A stretch of DNA of 64,000 nt from Acidovorax sp. T1 (GTDB lineage: Bacteria > Pseudomonadota > Gammaproteobacteria > Burkholderiales > Burkholderiaceae_C), in assembly GCF_002176815.1 (NCBI RefSeq), contig NZ_CP021648.1:868001-932000 (forward strand), read 5' to 3'. The position numbers were made by a program, and so were the translations under genes. Of the stretch, positions 62,905-64,000 are shown one piece after another; position 1 is the stretch's first letter; the number at the start of each line of letters is the position of its first letter. The notes below the pieces were generated by a model, which did no database searches, was not told the origin of the DNA, and saw only the letters and a list, made by a program, of their open reading frames with translations.

Positions 62905-64000
62905 CCACCACGCCCAATTCCCGCGAGCAATACAGCGCCCACCTGCCCGCGCTGCACCTGCTGTGCAACCTGGGCTGGAATTTCCTGACCACGGCCCAGG
63001 CCTTGGCCTTGCGCGGCAGCACACGCGAGGTGCTGCTCAAGCCCCGGCTGATCGAGGTGTTGCAGACCCGAAGGTATGAATACAAGGGCGAGTGGTACCC
63101 GCTATCACCCAGCGGCATCGACCAGATCGTGCGGGAGTTGTCGGCGCTCAGTCTGGCTGAAGGGTTGATGCCCGCCAACGAGCGGTTGTACGGCAAACTG
63201 GCGCTGGGCATCACGGTGACCGAGTTCATGCCCGATGGCAAGAAGCACCAACCCACGATCCACGTGATCGACTGGGCGGAAGCCACCGCCAACCGCTGGG
63301 ACGTGACCGAAGAGCTGGAGGTGCTGGCCGCACAGGGAACGCACCACCGCACGCCCGATGTGGTGTGCTACGTCAACGGCATCCCGCTGGTGGTGATTGA
63401 GGCCAAACGGCCCGAGTCGGGCGGCGGCAGCCACCCGGCCAAAGCCATGGTGAACGAGGGCATCAGCCAGCATTTGCGCAACCAGCGGCCCGACGAAATT
63501 CCGAACCTGTTTGGCTATGCCCAGTTGCTGCTGTCCATCAGCCAGACCGAGGGGCGCTACGGCACCACGCACACGGCCGCGAAGTTCTGGGCCAAGTGGC
63601 GTGAAGAGGAATTCGACGACACGCACATGCAAACCGTTAAGAACGTAGCCCTGAATCCTGCAACGCACGCCGCATTGTTTGATGGCAAGCCCGCCGACCT
63701 GACCGCCTACTTCGATGCGCTGTGGAGTGCGCCCATGCAGGCCACCGACCAGGATCGCTTGCTGGTGAGCCTGCTCACGCCCGCGCGGCTGCTGGAGTTC
63801 CTGCGCGGCTACGTGCTGTTCGACCGCAAGGTGGGCAAGATTGTGGCGCGCTACCAGCAGTTCTTTGGCATCCGTGCCCTGCTGGCGCGCATCAGCCTGC
63901 TGCGACCAGACGGTGGTCGCGAGGGCGGCGTGGTGTGGCACACCACCGGGTCTGGCAAGAGCTTCACCATGGTGTTCCTGACCAAGGCGCTGCTACTGGT
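62901..64000 (+). CDS. hsdR: Type I restriction endonuclease subunit HsdR (3' end outside window)
   Basis: 366 codons are visible. The N-terminal nuclease domain has the PD-(D/E)XK motif in RTPDVVCYVNGIPLVVIEAK (about 150-170), and the window ends just after the Walker A region VVWHTTGSGKSFTMVFLTKA of the motor domain. HsdR translocates DNA with ATP and cuts far from the site when both strands are unmethylated. It is the last visible gene of the operon and starts by ATGA overlap with hsdS. Confidence 0.95.
   Translation, partial: MTTTPNSREQYSAHLPALHLLCNLGWNFLTTAQALALRGSTREVLLKPRLIEVLQTRRYEYKGEWYPLSPSGIDQIVRELSALSLAEGLMPANERLYGKLALGITVTEFMPDGKKHQPTIHVIDWAEATANRWDVTEELEVLAAQGTHHRTPDVVCYVNGIPLVVIEAKRPESGGGSHPAKAMVNEGISQHLRNQRPDEIPNLFGYAQLLLSISQTEGRYGTTHTAAKFWAKWREEEFDDTHMQTVKNVALNPATHAALFDGKPADLTAYFDALWSAPMQATDQDRLLVSLLTPARLLEFLRGYVLFDRKVGKIVARYQQFFGIRALLARISLLRPDGGREGGVVWHTTGSGKSFTMVFLTKALLL

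Larger units (their letters stand above)
50550..64000. mobile_element. Integrase-headed accessory region (right end outside the window)
   Basis: It begins with the tRNA-like fragment and a P4-type integrase and contains KilA-N, decayed toxin-antitoxin, nuclease, gene II/X-like replication, AlpA-like and type I restriction-modification genes, with lower GC content in the middle than the flanking core. Whether all of this is one element cannot be decided because no right boundary is visible. Confidence 0.6.

Overview
The window looks like a chromosome segment of a high-GC betaproteobacterium of the Comamonadaceae (Acidovorax/Comamonas-like). The grounds are conserved gene neighbourhoods (TPR protein-lolB-ispE-tRNA-Gln-prs-rplY-pth; spoT-rpoZ-gmk-yicC; kinase-PP2C-rph-rdgB-hemW), near-universal GTG/ATG starts with short or overlapping junctions, and a dispersed 59-bp palindromic repeat at gene ends that I associate with this family. 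The assignment is inference; no rRNA gene is present to test it.

Layout. 1-6.4 kb (minus strand): a peptide-type ABC importer operon (dppB, dppC, dppD, dppF, dppA) followed by an amidase cut by the window edge. 6.6-21.3 kb: housekeeping genes, namely ferredoxin, pth, rplY, prs, tRNA-Gln, ispE, lolB, a TPR protein, mutM, a dynamin-like GTPase overlapping mutY, rapZ, recN, nadK and hrcA. 21.3-30.0 kb: an 8.6-kb integrated island in the 3' half of a CAT-anticodon tRNA gene, bounded by 48-bp tRNA-derived repeats, with a tyrosine integrase at its right end, an AlpA-like HTH protein, a primase-helicase replication protein, an iteron-like intergenic region and several unrecognised genes. 30.2-40.5 kb: tRNA-Arg, greB, spoT, rpoZ, gmk, yicC, a Ser/Thr kinase and PP2C phosphatase pair, rph, rdgB, hemW and an I78-type inhibitor lipoprotein.

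40.7-47.0 kb is an arsenic detoxification cluster: arsA divergent from arsR-gapdh-arsJ-arsC-acr3. It holds two ways to deal with arsenate: conversion to 1-arseno-3-phosphoglycerate by the GAPDH and export by ArsJ, and reduction by ArsC with arsenite export by Acr3, possibly energised by ArsA. Next to it (47.0-50.3 kb) a PhnD-like periplasmic binding protein is translationally coupled to a membrane GGDEF-EAL protein, a candidate ligand-sensing c-di-GMP module.

50.5 kb to the right edge is a second, larger accessory region. It begins with a tRNA-Ser-like 3' fragment and a P4-type integrase. It continues with a KilA-N protein, a decayed toxin-antitoxin locus with a probable homopolymer frameshift, a PD-(D/E)XK nuclease, a gene II/X-like replication protein with AlpA-like regulator and hairpin, and two unrecognised genes. 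It ends with a type I restriction-modification operon (half-size S-like gene, hsdM, rhuM, hsdS, hsdR) running off the window. The most interesting unexplained structures are the palindromic repeat that forms part of protein-coding genes, the tRNA arm exchange at the first island with its iteron/homopyrimidine tract, the PhnD/GGDEF-EAL pair beside the ars genes, and the half-size S gene whose start codon lies in an inverted-repeat loop.
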